Shown here: positions 1 through 6,836 of the stretch, piece by piece | Layout of the letters: every line of letters starts with the position of its first letter | Numbering within the stretch: the stretch's first letter is position 1 | Assembly: GCA_030038275.1 (NCBI GenBank) | Contig: JASHPG010000224.1 | Coordinates: 1-47,617 of the forward strand | Direction: 5' to 3' | From: Candidatus Acidiferrales bacterium | GTDB taxonomy: Bacteria > Acidobacteriota > Terriglobia > Acidiferrales > UBA7541 | DNA: 47,617 nucleotides | The notes under the pieces: generated by a model | Databases searched by the model: none | The model's input: the letters and a program-made list of their open reading frames with translations, nothing else | What the model was told of the DNA's origin: nothing | Translations under genes and position numbers: made by a program

Positions 1-377
1 CCTTCCGGCAGCCCGGTGGAATCGCCGGGAATGTTGAAGATGATCCAGTGCGTGATGTCGTCCACCGACTTGCCCGCGTGCGCGTCGGGATCGTGCAGCA
101 GCAGCACGAAACTTTTCGTGTCCGCCGGCGCGTTCTTCCACGAAAGCGGCGGGGAAGTCATGTGCGCTGGGTCCATGTGTCCATTCGGCGCGCATGAATA
201 TTGCGCTGGGTAGGTGCCCAGGTCCTGAAACGCCGAAGAACTCAGTTGCAGCGGCGGTCCCATCATCATTCTTCCGCCGCGTCGTCCCGGAGGCGGGCCT
301 TGCGCGAGCACGGGAACCGCGCTCGCTGCCGCCAGAAACGTTACAGCCGCTAACCATCGAACTGCTGTCGTTCGCAT
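1..377 (-). CDS. YbhB/YbcL (PEBP) family protein, secreted, C-terminus off the window
   Basis: Reading the minus strand from an ATG at 377 gives an open frame to the window edge (about 125 residues, no stop). It begins with a typical signal peptide (MRTTAVRWLAAVTFLAAASA, then VPVLAQ) and continues into the phosphatidylethanolamine-binding (PEBP, YbhB/YbcL) fold: SPPLSWKNAP, then SFVLLLHDPDAH, then THWIIFNIPG. These are the hallmark ligand-pocket segments of the family (DPDAP-like and HW-type motifs). A purine-rich GGGGGAAAG Shine-Dalgarno lies 5-6 nt upstream. The family is widespread and its bacterial role is poorly defined; a periplasmic or extracellular location is inferred from the leader. 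The protein is cut by position 1, so total length and C-terminus are unknown. Confidence 0.85.
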   Translation of the reverse strand, partial: MRTTAVRWLAAVTFLAAASAVPVLAQGPPPGRRGGRMMMGPPLQLSSSAFQDLGTYPAQYSCAPNGHMDPAHMTSPPLSWKNAPADTKSFVLLLHDPDAHAGKSVDDITHWIIFNIPGDSTGLPE

Positions 378-630
378 GCGATCTTTCCCCCTTTGAAATT
401 CTGAAACTCGTTGTTGATCAGGAATGTCATCCCGAGCCCAGTCGCATATCTCTGACGAACGGGGGCCGGGGATCTGTTTTTGCTGCTGGCCGACGCGCAA
501 ATGCAGGGGCATTGTAACTCTGGCAAATTGCGCGATGCAACGAACCTGTCCGTTTGGACGCCGAAGCACCAGCTTGCGTTTCATGCAGTTCCGCCGTTCC
601 GGGTAATCCGAGCCGGGCGCCAGGATAACT

Positions 631-1257
631 TCACCGGTGGCTCTTCAGCATCGGTCCGGGCTGATTGCCGGGAATCAAATCGGTTTTGATCGTGATTTTC
701 TGATTCGGCCGCGGATTTACTTCCGTGACGAAATCCTGATAACCCGCCAGCGCGATGCGAATCTGATGCTTTCCCGGAGCGATCACCATCGCGCGTCCGA
801 CTCCGCCGAAATCGTGCGGCGTGCCCACATAGCCGCCATCGACGAACACCGCGGCGCGGTCCGGCGTCACCTTTAATTTAATTTGCGACGTCGCGCCATG
901 CGGGAATTGCGCTCGCGCGTCGCGCAGCAGGTGCACGCTCAGAGTAGTCTTCTTCCCTGGCTGGACGTTCACCTCTTCCTTTACCGTACTGTAGCCCGCC
1001 TGCCGCACCTCGATCTTGTGCTCGCCCGGCAGAAGCAGCAGCTTTTTGTCGCCTTTCAGTTCCTTCACGAATCCGACGTACTGCCCGTCCACCCACACGC
1101 CCGAGCTTTTATCGACGTTCGTCTTGCCCTCAATCTCCACTTGACCCAGCACGCGATTCGACTGCGCCGCCGCACTGAACGGCAAGAAGAATGGCAAAAG
1201 GACGCCAGCCAGAATCGCGAGTGATACTTCGGTCCAAAGTCCAACGGGTCGTCGCAC
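631..1257 (-). CDS. Secreted protein with two PEGA domains
   Basis: A 208-residue protein with an N-terminal hydrophobic leader (about residues 8-32, ending in AAAQS) followed by two PEGA-type repeats, roughly residues 50-110 and 125-195. Each repeat has the family's pattern: a small beta unit with VDGxYVG, then a LLPGEHKIEV or APGKHQIRIA segment, then AGYQ/AGYS and a TEV-type strand. PEGA domains are found in surface or periplasmic proteins and are thought to bind carbohydrate or other surface structures. No enzyme motif is visible. It is a single gene facing the PEBP gene, separated by about 250 bases without features. Function is not established; domain identification is fairly secure. Confidence 0.75.
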   Translation of the reverse strand: MRRPVGLWTEVSLAILAGVLLPFFLPFSAAAQSNRVLGQVEIEGKTNVDKSSGVWVDGQYVGFVKELKGDKKLLLLPGEHKIEVRQAGYSTVKEEVNVQPGKKTTLSVHLLRDARAQFPHGATSQIKLKVTPDRAAVFVDGGYVGTPHDFGGVGRAMVIAPGKHQIRIALAGYQDFVTEVNPRPNQKITIKTDLIPGNQPGPMLKSHR

Positions 1258-1464
1258 GTTCTACCCTCCGGTATAGGTGTTGAAAATTCTAGCTGGGGTT
1301 TACTGTGGGCTGGGCTGCCTGCGTACTGAAGACTTTCTCCACCATGCTACGCTTCGCGGCAGCGCCTGACAACGCGCGTAATCTACCGTGGGCCCATCCA
1401 ATTAAGCGAAACGTCTCTGGCCGGGAATCCTTCGAGTCTCCCGGCACCGATCGAATTGCCGATG

Positions 1465-1878
1465 CTACATCTGCATGACCGATAGACCGGGGATCCGACG
1501 AAAATGCCGGGTGTTCACCGTCAACACGGAGTAGCCTAGAAGCAGCGCGGTCGCGCCAATCAGCAGGTCCGTAAACGGAATGACCACTCCCTTATTTCGT
1601 TGTTCCCCGTCCAGTCTGCCGGCGAGCAGTGCTGTCTCTTTCGTGTATGGATAAACGGTGATGTCCGACATCAGTTCCCGGAGAAAGGCTTCGCGGCGAG
1701 AACGGGTTGCCGGCAGCGAGGCCCGGTACACTCCGTCCACGATTTCAGTCAAGCCGATAGCGGAAAGCGCCGCATCCTGATCTCCGGTGGAATGGACGAC
1801 TCGCTCGATCAGCTTTTCCACAGTTTCTCCGCGACGTTCCGCATCGATGATTACGCTGGAATCGAGAATCAGTCCCAT
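1465..1878 (-). CDS. VapC-type PIN-domain toxin
   Basis: A 137-residue PIN-domain protein, the usual VapC length. The acidic metal-binding residues are recognisable: D6 in LILDSSVIID, E45 in GLTEIVDG, and D104 in PFTDLLIGATAL. The C-terminal TVNTRHF segment is the family's T-x-N-x-x-x-F region. VapC proteins are Mg-dependent RNases that cut tRNA or rRNA when freed from their antitoxin. The start codon lies inside the 3' end of the upstream antitoxin gene (10-base overlap), the standard antitoxin-then-toxin arrangement with translational coupling. The RNA target cannot be read from sequence. Confidence 0.85.
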   Translation of the reverse strand: MGLILDSSVIIDAERRGETVEKLIERVVHSTGDQDAALSAIGLTEIVDGVYRASLPATRSRREAFLRELMSDITVYPYTKETALLAGRLDGEQRNKGVVIPFTDLLIGATALLLGYSVLTVNTRHFRRIPGLSVMQM

Positions 1879-2150
1879 TCGGGAGGGGTGAGCGGCTCGC
1901 GGTGGCTATTGATAGCCGCCTCCACGTCCTTGCCGAAGTCGTGATCAAGCGTAACCGTGGAGCCGTGCTCTCGTGCGAGGCGAAGAGATTCGGAGAGCGA
2001 TCGCACTTCAGGCTCGGCGGGGCGGACTACTGCCACTGGCCGTGCGGCGATTTCAATGATCACTTCGGCGCCGGCGCGCACGCGGTCGAGGATCGAGGCG
2101 AAGTCGCTCGCGGCTTCCGCATCGGAGACGTGGATCACTCGCTTTGCCAT
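1869..2150 (-). CDS. Phd/YefM-like antitoxin paired with the VapC-type toxin
   Basis: A 93-residue protein with a Phd/YefM-like N-terminal DNA-binding half (KRVIHVSDAEAASDFASILDRVRAGAEVIIE, then AARPVAVVRP) and an acidic, less ordered C-terminal half that would wrap the toxin. It precedes and overlaps the PIN-domain gene by 10 bases. A perfect TATAAT lies only 6 bases upstream of the ATG (minus strand, 2162-2157), so the transcript may be leaderless or nearly so. A large inverted repeat at 2171-2215 covers the probable -35 and is a plausible autoregulatory operator. The TA assignment is strong from gene order and both families. Confidence 0.8.
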   Translation of the reverse strand: MAKRVIHVSDAEAASDFASILDRVRAGAEVIIEIAARPVAVVRPAEPEVRSLSESLRLAREHGSTVTLDHDFGKDVEAAINSHREPLTPPEWD

Positions 2151-2156
2151 AGCCTG

Positions 2157-2187
2157 ATTATATGGCTACTCTCGTTTGAATCTGCAA
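2157..2187 (-). promoter_or_regulatory. Probable vapBC promoter, possibly leaderless
   Basis: On the minus strand TTGCAG (2187-2182) and a perfect TATAAT (2162-2157) are separated by 19 bases, slightly long. The -10 box ends 6 bases before the antitoxin ATG, so initiation would fall at or next to the start codon. The only Shine-Dalgarno-like bases are CAGG very close to the ATG. Confidence 0.45.
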
Positions 2188-2215
2188 TAATGAATTATTC
2201 GCGATTCCAAACGAG
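2171..2215. promoter_or_regulatory. 45-bp interrupted inverted repeat between vapBC and recR
   Basis: The outer arms CTCGTTTGAATC (2171-2182) and GATTCCAAACGAG (2203-2215) are complementary with one extra base. An inner perfect pair AATAAT/ATTATT (2186-2191, 2194-2199) shares the same centre. It overlaps the -35 of the toxin-antitoxin promoter and ends 10 bases before the recR start. It could be an antitoxin operator or a hairpin in the recR leader; the position favours the operator. Confidence 0.5.
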
Positions 2216-2225
2216 ATGACTCTTC

Positions 2226-2825
2226 ATGCCTGATTTTGCTCCGTCGGTTTCCCGGCTGATCGACGAACTGAAGCGCCTGCCCGGCATCGGCCAAAAGACG
2301 GCGCAGCGGCTCGCCTTTTTCCTGCTTCGCGTAGATCGCGAGCAGGCACTCGCGCTTTCGGACGCCATTCGCGAAGCCAAGGAAAAAGTCCGCGAATGCT
2401 CCGTCTGCAATAACATTACGGACGCGGACCCCTGCCATTTCTGCACCAGTTCGACGCGCAACCGCGCGCTGATCTGCGTGGTAGAGGAAGCCACCAACAT
2501 CCAGTCGGTCGAAAAGACGCGCCAGTTCAACGGCCTCTATCACGTCCTCGGCGGCTCCCTTTCGCCGCTGCAGGGCATCGGCCCGGACCAGCTTAAAATC
2601 AAGAGCCTCATCGAGCGCCTCAAGGGCGGCGCCGTCGAGGAAATCATCATCGCCACCAATCCCACCGCCGAAGGTGAGGCGACCGCCGTCTATCTTTCGA
2701 AGCTGATCAAGCCGCTCGGAGTGCGCGTCACGCGCATCGCCATGGGCATTCCCGTCGGCTCCGACCTCGAATACGCCGACGAAGTCACCATGCTAAAAGC
2801 CATGGAAGGCCGCCGCGATCTGTAA
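2226..2825 (+). CDS. recR: Recombination mediator RecR
   Basis: A full-length 199-residue RecR. It has the N-terminal helix-hairpin-helix region ([20 protein letters not shown]), a C4 zinc finger (C58, C61, C70, C73), and a Toprim domain beginning at ALICVVEE and including the conserved GLYHVLGG segment. With RecO and RecF it loads RecA at ssDNA gaps in the cytoplasm. In many bacteria recR follows dnaX and ybaB; here it stands alone between two toxin-antitoxin loci. The Shine-Dalgarno is weak and a large inverted repeat lies directly upstream. Confidence 0.96.
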   Translation: MPDFAPSVSRLIDELKRLPGIGQKTAQRLAFFLLRVDREQALALSDAIREAKEKVRECSVCNNITDADPCHFCTSSTRNRALICVVEEATNIQSVEKTRQFNGLYHVLGGSLSPLQGIGPDQLKIKSLIERLKGGAVEEIIIATNPTAEGEATAVYLSKLIKPLGVRVTRIAMGIPVGSDLEYADEVTMLKAMEGRRDL

Positions 2826-2866
2826 TCGGTCCAGTGGTCGGGAGTCACGATGTACGTACAAGCATA

Positions 2867-2895
2867 TTGACATAGTGTCGTATCTGCGGTACCCT
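2867..2895 (+). promoter_or_regulatory. Probable brnTA promoter with inverted repeat
   Basis: A perfect TTGACA (2867-2872), a 17-base spacer and TACCCT (2890-2895) lie just upstream of the BrnT start at 2911. An inverted repeat GACA-TAG-TGTC (2869-2879) sits on the -35, and a perfect palindrome TGTACGTACA (2851-2860) lies directly upstream. Either could be an operator for the BrnA repressor. Confidence 0.5.
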
Positions 2896-2910
2896 GCCTT
2901 TGCTTAGCCG

Positions 2911-3249
2911 ATGTGGTTCGAATGGGACGAAGACAAAAGCCGCCAGAACCTGCAAAAACATCGCGTTCGGTTCGACGCGGCCCTGCTGGTGTTTGAAGAT
3001 CCGTACGCCATAACTCTGCGCGATGCGACGTTCGACAGCGAAGAACGATGGATCACCATCGGCGCGATTGGTGCGGGTTCAGTTCTGATCGTGGTGCATA
3101 CGCACTTCGAACGCGCAGGGGAGGAAGTCATACGGATTGTCTCCGCGCGTCGTGCGGAATCGCATGAAAGGAAGACTTATGAGGAAGCTCACCAAGGCGC
3201 AATTACGCGACATTCGCGCCATCGCCGCCCAAAAAGACGAAGAGATTGA
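2911..3249 (+). CDS. brnT: BrnT-family ribonuclease toxin
   Basis: A 112-residue protein opening with the BrnT signature WFEWDEDKSRQNLQKHRVRFDAA-type segment, then FEDP, ERWITIG and the terminal IRIVSARRAESHERKTYEE block. This is the conserved BrnT (DUF497) core. BrnT is a RelE-fold RNase inhibited by BrnA. Family members usually end soon after the ARRA...E.YE block; here about 18 basic residues follow, encoded in DNA that already overlaps the antitoxin gene by 71 bases. A promoter-like TTGACA/TACCCT pair lies 16 bases upstream. Confidence 0.85.
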   Translation: MWFEWDEDKSRQNLQKHRVRFDAALLVFEDPYAITLRDATFDSEERWITIGAIGAGSVLIVVHTHFERAGEEVIRIVSARRAESHERKTYEEAHQGAITRHSRHRRPKRRRD

Positions 3250-3502
3250 TTTTTCCGATATTCCACTGGTTCTCGACTGGACCGGAGCCGAAATGGGGAA
3301 GTTCTATCGTCCGTCCAAAAAGCCGGTGACGTTGCGTCTGGATGCGGATGTCATTGAATGGCTCAAATCCGCGGGCCCAGGTTATCAGACAAGAGCAAAT
3401 GGCCTCCTTCGCTATGCCATGCTTCATTACAAGCGAACTGAACCTGTAAAACGCGGAACTCGAAAGCGGCATAGGGCCGACCGAAAAAAGCGCGCCGCTT
3501 GA
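3179..3502 (+). CDS. brnA: BrnA-family antitoxin
   Basis: I chose the ATG at 3179 because GAAAGGAAG sits at Shine-Dalgarno distance and the product starts MRKLTKAQ; an upstream ATG at 3137 is in frame but lies deep in brnT. The 107-residue product has the BrnA features DFSDIPLVLDW, then KKPVTLRLDADVIEWLKSAG, then YQTRANGLLRYAML. The last two form the ribbon-helix-helix DNA-binding part, here at the C-terminal end. The tail is very basic. The toxin-first order and overlapping frames are standard for brnTA. BrnA normally represses its own operon. Confidence 0.85.
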   Translation: MRKLTKAQLRDIRAIAAQKDEEIDFSDIPLVLDWTGAEMGKFYRPSKKPVTLRLDADVIEWLKSAGPGYQTRANGLLRYAMLHYKRTEPVKRGTRKRHRADRKKRAA

Positions 3503-3576
3503 CCGCATAGCGGTGCCACTTGCGGACACGAGGCGGGCGCGCCCGCCCGATTCCAGTCCGCACCGGATATGGCAAC

Positions 3577-4362
3577 TTATTTTGCCGAGTCAGTTTTCTG
3601 TTGGTGTTCCTCAATAATCCTCTGAACTGCGTCGAGAGCTTGCTCCTTTGGCAATCCACCCACCTTCGCCTTTCCTTCCTTCATCCGTTCAACGTCCAAA
3701 CTGTCGAGCGGCTGAGCGACGCCGTTCGTTAAATCCCAAGCTTTCTCGTCGAAAAATCCGTCGAGATCGCGATTGGATTCCAACACCAGGAGATACGTAT
3801 GCCCCGGCTGAATCGTCTGATTTGCCATTTTCGGGTACAGGCCGCTTGAGATGACTTGCCCATTAGGGAAAATTGCCGTCCCGCCGTTAAGGAGCAGGGC
3901 GATGTCTTTCCCTTCACGGTCCCCTGGATTGCCAGACAGAATCATTCGATCGATCTCTACGCGAACCACCGTAAAGATGCTCCGGTGGGAAGGCGTGATG
4001 TACGTCTGGAACCCCGTAAACGTGCCAACGATAATTGCCTCGTGCGGATAAAACGGAATCTCCGGATGCTGTCCAGAGCCGACGTCACCGAAGGACCTGC
4101 CAGTACCCATCCCGGGCGTAGGCGGTTGATCGAGCGGCCCGTTGAAACTGGTCCTGTCGAATTCCAACGAGCGCTTTATGAATACCTGCCGTTCGTGCGG
4201 ATCCGTCGGTTCGGAGGTAGGTATCTGGGGCGCGTGCCGCCACGCGTCCGACGCCTGCGTTGAACTTTGCCCATCGCGGCGCGTGATGTTTGAGGCGGAA
4301 GTACGGGTGATTCCCGCAGTTATTAATACCATGGCCGCGACGAGCAAAGCGACAATGCGCAT
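3577..4362 (-). CDS. Secreted protein of unknown function
   Basis: An in-frame ATG exists at 4626, but the ATG at 4362 has a strong GGAGGAAG Shine-Dalgarno and starts a clear signal peptide (MRIVALLVAAMVLITAGITR). The mature part, about 240 residues, has a proline-rich linker and then a beta-rich domain with AIIVGTFTGFQTYITPSHRSIFT, VRVEIDRMI and HTYLLVLESN. That pattern resembles the OB-like barrels seen in some secreted proteins with NTR-type domains, but I cannot assign a family. The C-terminus is helical and charged. No partner gene is adjacent. Confidence 0.7.
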   Translation of the reverse strand: MRIVALLVAAMVLITAGITRTSASNITRRDGQSSTQASDAWRHAPQIPTSEPTDPHERQVFIKRSLEFDRTSFNGPLDQPPTPGMGTGRSFGDVGSGQHPEIPFYPHEAIIVGTFTGFQTYITPSHRSIFTVVRVEIDRMILSGNPGDREGKDIALLLNGGTAIFPNGQVISSGLYPKMANQTIQPGHTYLLVLESNRDLDGFFDEKAWDLTNGVAQPLDSLDVERMKEGKAKVGGLPKEQALDAVQRIIEEHQQKTDSAK

Positions 4363-4593
4363 ACTTCCTCCATATCGGCAGCCAAACTGAGGAAACGCAG
4401 ACATCAGCTTGTTTCGCGGGGCGCCGCGTTCGAGTTCCCGTTTCCGGGAAGCCGAGCCTTTTCCCTCGCTATTTAGACACCGTTTTGGAGAGAGTGAACT
4501 AAATCCCAATTCCCAAAACGGGAATCCAAAGCCTAAAAATCGCAAGTAACGCTTGAACTTTCCCTCCTCGCAACCACCTCTGCCCAAAGACTT

Positions 4594-4609
4594 TGCGCTA
4601 CCCGAGACA
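4594..4609 (+). repeat. Short repeat TGCGCTACCCGAGACA, copy 1
   Basis: An exact 16-base match to 4914-4929 in the same orientation. Its last 12 bases also begin the ~52-bp element at 4851 and its counterpart near 47,050. Confidence 0.6.
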
Positions 4610-4850
4610 CCTGTATCGACTTGCATCGTGTGCTAGCGTGGAAGTGAGGCTTAGGAGGAGCCGCGTGGATAGGGCGAGATGGGGAAAATTCGAGTGCCGC
4701 AGGCGGACGCGGCGAAAAGATTTGAAGGCAGCGCAGTGGTCTCCAGCGCCGCACGGGACGCGCACAAGCGTCATTGGGGTGTCTTCTACTGGCAGGGATC
4801 GACCTGGTGAGACGCACCACGCACCCGTTACCACTTGCCGGTCACTGACT

Positions 4851-4902
4851 TCTACCCGAGACACCGAACGAGTAGAAACAGGTGTAACTTATAGAAAACA
4901 AA
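4851..4902 (+). repeat. Dispersed ~52-bp repeat, left copy
   Basis: Starts TCTACCCGAGACAC, then ACGAGTAGAAACA in the middle, and ends AGAAAACAAA. It matches the reverse complement of 47001-47053 at about 44 of 53 positions with one gap. The arms CTACCCG and CGAGTAG form an imperfect palindrome. Confidence 0.7.
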
Positions 4903-4913
4903 CGGTAGGGTGC

Positions 4914-4929
4914 TGCGCTACCCGAGACA
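4914..4929 (+). repeat. Short repeat TGCGCTACCCGAGACA, copy 2
   Basis: Identical to 4594-4609. It also forms the right arm of a small palindrome (GGTAG at 4904-4908 with CTACC at 4918-4922). Confidence 0.6.
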
Positions 4930-4980
4930 GTTCTGGTCGGCGAAATCACCACTCAAATTTCAAGCGATCAAAGTTCGCAC

Positions 4981-5004
4981 GTAGGGGCACAGCATGCTGT
5001 GCCC
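4981..5004 (+). repeat. REP-like element: GTAG plus 20-bp perfect palindrome
   Basis: GTAG (4981-4984) is followed directly by GGGCACAGCATGCTGTGCCC (4985-5004), a perfect palindrome. A GTAG or GGAG tetranucleotide at the foot of a hairpin is the established architecture of REP sequences handled by RAYT transposases. Confidence 0.65.
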
Positions 5005-5042
5005 GTTGCTTGGTGATCGAATCGAAGCTGTCAAGGTTCGTG

Positions 5043-5063
5043 GTAGGGGCGCTGTCTCGCCCC
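5043..5063 (+). repeat. REP-like element: GTAG plus GC-rich hairpin
   Basis: GTAG (5043-5046) leads into a hairpin with arms GGGCG and CGCCC around the loop CTGTCT; counting the last G of GTAG the arms are GGGGCG/CGCCCC. It has the same orientation as, and a start similar to, the element 60 bases upstream (both follow GTTCG). Confidence 0.6.
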
Positions 5064-5257
5064 GAGGGACGAAGGATTGCTGCGCCCTTTGGCGGGAGGT
5101 TGAACCATTGCCCGCGACCTGCGGCCACTGCCCACGCGCCTCACAAGGGCGGAACAGCCAATCAACCTTGCACACGCCTAAGTTGTTGAAAAACCAAGCA
5201 CGTAAAAAAGCAAGGGCGGAACGTCCCGGTGCATCAGAAAATGCTCGAATTTGGCCC

Positions 5258-6013
5258 TCAAATCTCTCCAGGACGTCCGGCAAAGCGCAGGTGACGGGGC
5301 AATTCCCGGATGGACTCCAGCAGCAAATCCGGGCGGGCAGCGCGGACACACTCGGCTGTGGGGAACGGCCCAAGGACGCCAATCGGGCGGACTCCGGCGC
5401 GGTGGGCCATCTCGATATCCTCTGGCGCATCGCCTACATAGACGCAATCCCCGGCTCTGGCGCGAAGCCGCCGCAGTGCCAGGTGCAGCGGCGCCGGATG
5501 AGGCTTCTTCCGCGAGGCGTCCTCGCTAAAAACGAATGCCGAGAAAAGCTCCTGAAATCCGAATGCGGCGATCTGGGCGCGGACACGGTCGCGGCTGCCG
5601 CTGGTCACCAGCCCGAGCTGGAAACGTCGCGCCAGGTTCCGCACCACGCTCCGCGCGCCGGGAAGCAGCTTCGGGCGCTCCGCTCCGTAGGCCGCGCGCC
5701 ACAGCCGGTCGGCCGTACGCCACTTCGCGCGAGGTATTCGCGCGGCTCGGTACACTTCATACCAGTTCGGACAATAGTGCTGCTTCAGCTCCGCCTCGCC
5801 CCAGTTGATTTCGAGCGCGCGGAACATCGTGAGATAAGCATTGCAATCGGCGCGGTAGGAATCGAGCAGCGTGCCGTCCCAATCGAGCAGTACAACGCGG
5901 GCGCGCAGGCGACGGATCTTCGCGGGCGGATAACTCACGAGGGAAGAATCGTAACAGAAGTTGGCGATGTTCAGCGGGTTGCCCAAACGGGGCTTCCCGG
6001 AGCACACGGGCAT
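5258..6013 (-). CDS. HAD-superfamily phosphatase, phosphoglycolate phosphatase-like
   Basis: A 251-residue HAD hydrolase with all four motifs: LLDWDGTLLDS (nucleophile D44, acid D46), the TSGSRDR threonine/serine motif, the KKPHPAPLHLAL lysine motif and the YVGDAPEDIEMAHRAG acidic motif. The helical cap between motifs I and II and the PGARSVV..L segment fit the Gph/PGMB subgroup, which removes phosphate from small substrates such as phosphoglycolate. The substrate cannot be read from sequence. The first ~30 residues lack similarity, and an internal GTG giving VSYPPAKIRR could be the true start; neither start has a good Shine-Dalgarno. Confidence 0.85.
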   Translation of the reverse strand: MPVCSGKPRLGNPLNIANFCYDSSLVSYPPAKIRRLRARVVLLDWDGTLLDSYRADCNAYLTMFRALEINWGEAELKQHYCPNWYEVYRAARIPRAKWRTADRLWRAAYGAERPKLLPGARSVVRNLARRFQLGLVTSGSRDRVRAQIAAFGFQELFSAFVFSEDASRKKPHPAPLHLALRRLRARAGDCVYVGDAPEDIEMAHRAGVRPIGVLGPFPTAECVRAARPDLLLESIRELPRHLRFAGRPGEI

Positions 6014-6055
6014 TCTCGGGCTAAAGCAGAGAATGCGCTGCGCTTTGGAAAAGGC

Positions 6056-6559
6056 TTAGTGCGAGGCGAAGCGCAGCGGGATCACGTCGTCGCGGCGCAA
6101 CGCAAAGTCGTCGAAGCTGGCGGCGTAACCGCGCCACCCGGGCAGATCGCACTCCTCGGCGCGAACGATATGCGCGGCTGTGCACATCTGCACGGAGCCG
6201 AAGCCCAATGGGCGCTCAACCAAGGCGACTTCCAGTTCGATAGCCGTGCCCGGCTCAATTTCGCGCGGCGCGAGGAAATAGACGCCGCTGGAGCTGATGT
6301 TGCGCGTCACCAGCGTGACGGGAACCGGCTCGGGCGTCGCGCCAACCCGCGTCAGGCGCAACGGCAGCGCCAGGGAAGCGCGCGGAGCGCGACGGCGCTC
6401 CTCGGCCACGCCGATGGCGTGCGTGGGCACGCGCGTAAAACGGCGCGGACCTGGCTTTCCCGAGTGCGCTATCGTGGATTCAGTGCGGCGTTCGACTTCA
6501 CGTTCGTGCAGTGGCGATGTTGCAGTTCTCTCTCCAGCCCAATCTGGAGCAGCTCCCAT
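6056..6559 (-). CDS. PilZ-domain protein
   Basis: A 167-residue protein. The first ~50 residues are low-complexity and probably unstructured or mis-started; the rest is a PilZ domain. It has the arginine-rich RRRAPR (55-60) at the c-di-GMP site and NISSSG (87-92) matching the D/NxSxxG motif, then the strand pattern PGTAIELEVAL and AHIVRAEE..GYAASFDDF. PilZ domains bind c-di-GMP and change the activity of motility, secretion or polysaccharide machinery. It lies 42 bases upstream of the HAD gene on the same strand, so the two may share a transcript. A pilT gene lies 24 kb away. Confidence 0.85.
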   Translation of the reverse strand: MGAAPDWAGERTATSPLHEREVERRTESTIAHSGKPGPRRFTRVPTHAIGVAEERRRAPRASLALPLRLTRVGATPEPVPVTLVTRNISSSGVYFLAPREIEPGTAIELEVALVERPLGFGSVQMCTAAHIVRAEECDLPGWRGYAASFDDFALRRDDVIPLRFASH

Positions 6560-6836
6560 GGCACGTCCCCCAAGCCCTGTCCGCTAGTGACCCTCACGCG
6601 AATAGGTTCGCCCAATATGCTCGCAGTACTTTCGATGGTCAAGGCTCAAACTTCCGAGTTGTCCTATTATGCAACGTCGGAGTAAGTGGCAGAATTCACG
6701 TGGGTTGCGCCAGGTCGGGCGTACTACGCGCAGTTTCCCCTTGCGTACACTTTGGCCGCGAGATTCGGATAGCGGCCTTCGCTGTTGTTTCGATAAAGTG
6801 GGCGCGCAGGAGAAATAAGGGCGAAATTCACAGCCG

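Larger units (their letters stand above)
4363..5257. other. 895-bp gene-free stretch with repeats and hairpins
   Basis: No open frame here resembles a protein. The stretch holds a perfect inverted repeat TTCCCG/CGGGAA (4435-4440, 4445-4450), three copies of a TACCCGAGACA motif (4600, 4854 and 4920), a ~52-bp element repeated near the right end of the window, and two GTAG-headed hairpins. The mix suggests a landing site for small dispersed repeats. Confidence 0.6.

Noticed and set aside
4593-5189. 198-codon plus-strand frame in the 0.9-kb gap
   Set aside because: It crosses the repeats and hairpins and is Arg/Cys-rich without any domain; no good start site.
4363-5257. Possible CRISPR array from the repeated TACCCGAGACA motifs
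   Set aside because: Only three short, irregularly spaced copies with different flanks, and no cas genes in the window.
4994-6685. 563-codon plus-strand open frame
   Set aside because: It is antisense to the HAD phosphatase and PilZ genes, which have clear motifs; its product is Arg/Ala-rich with no domain. Long antisense frames are common at this GC content.
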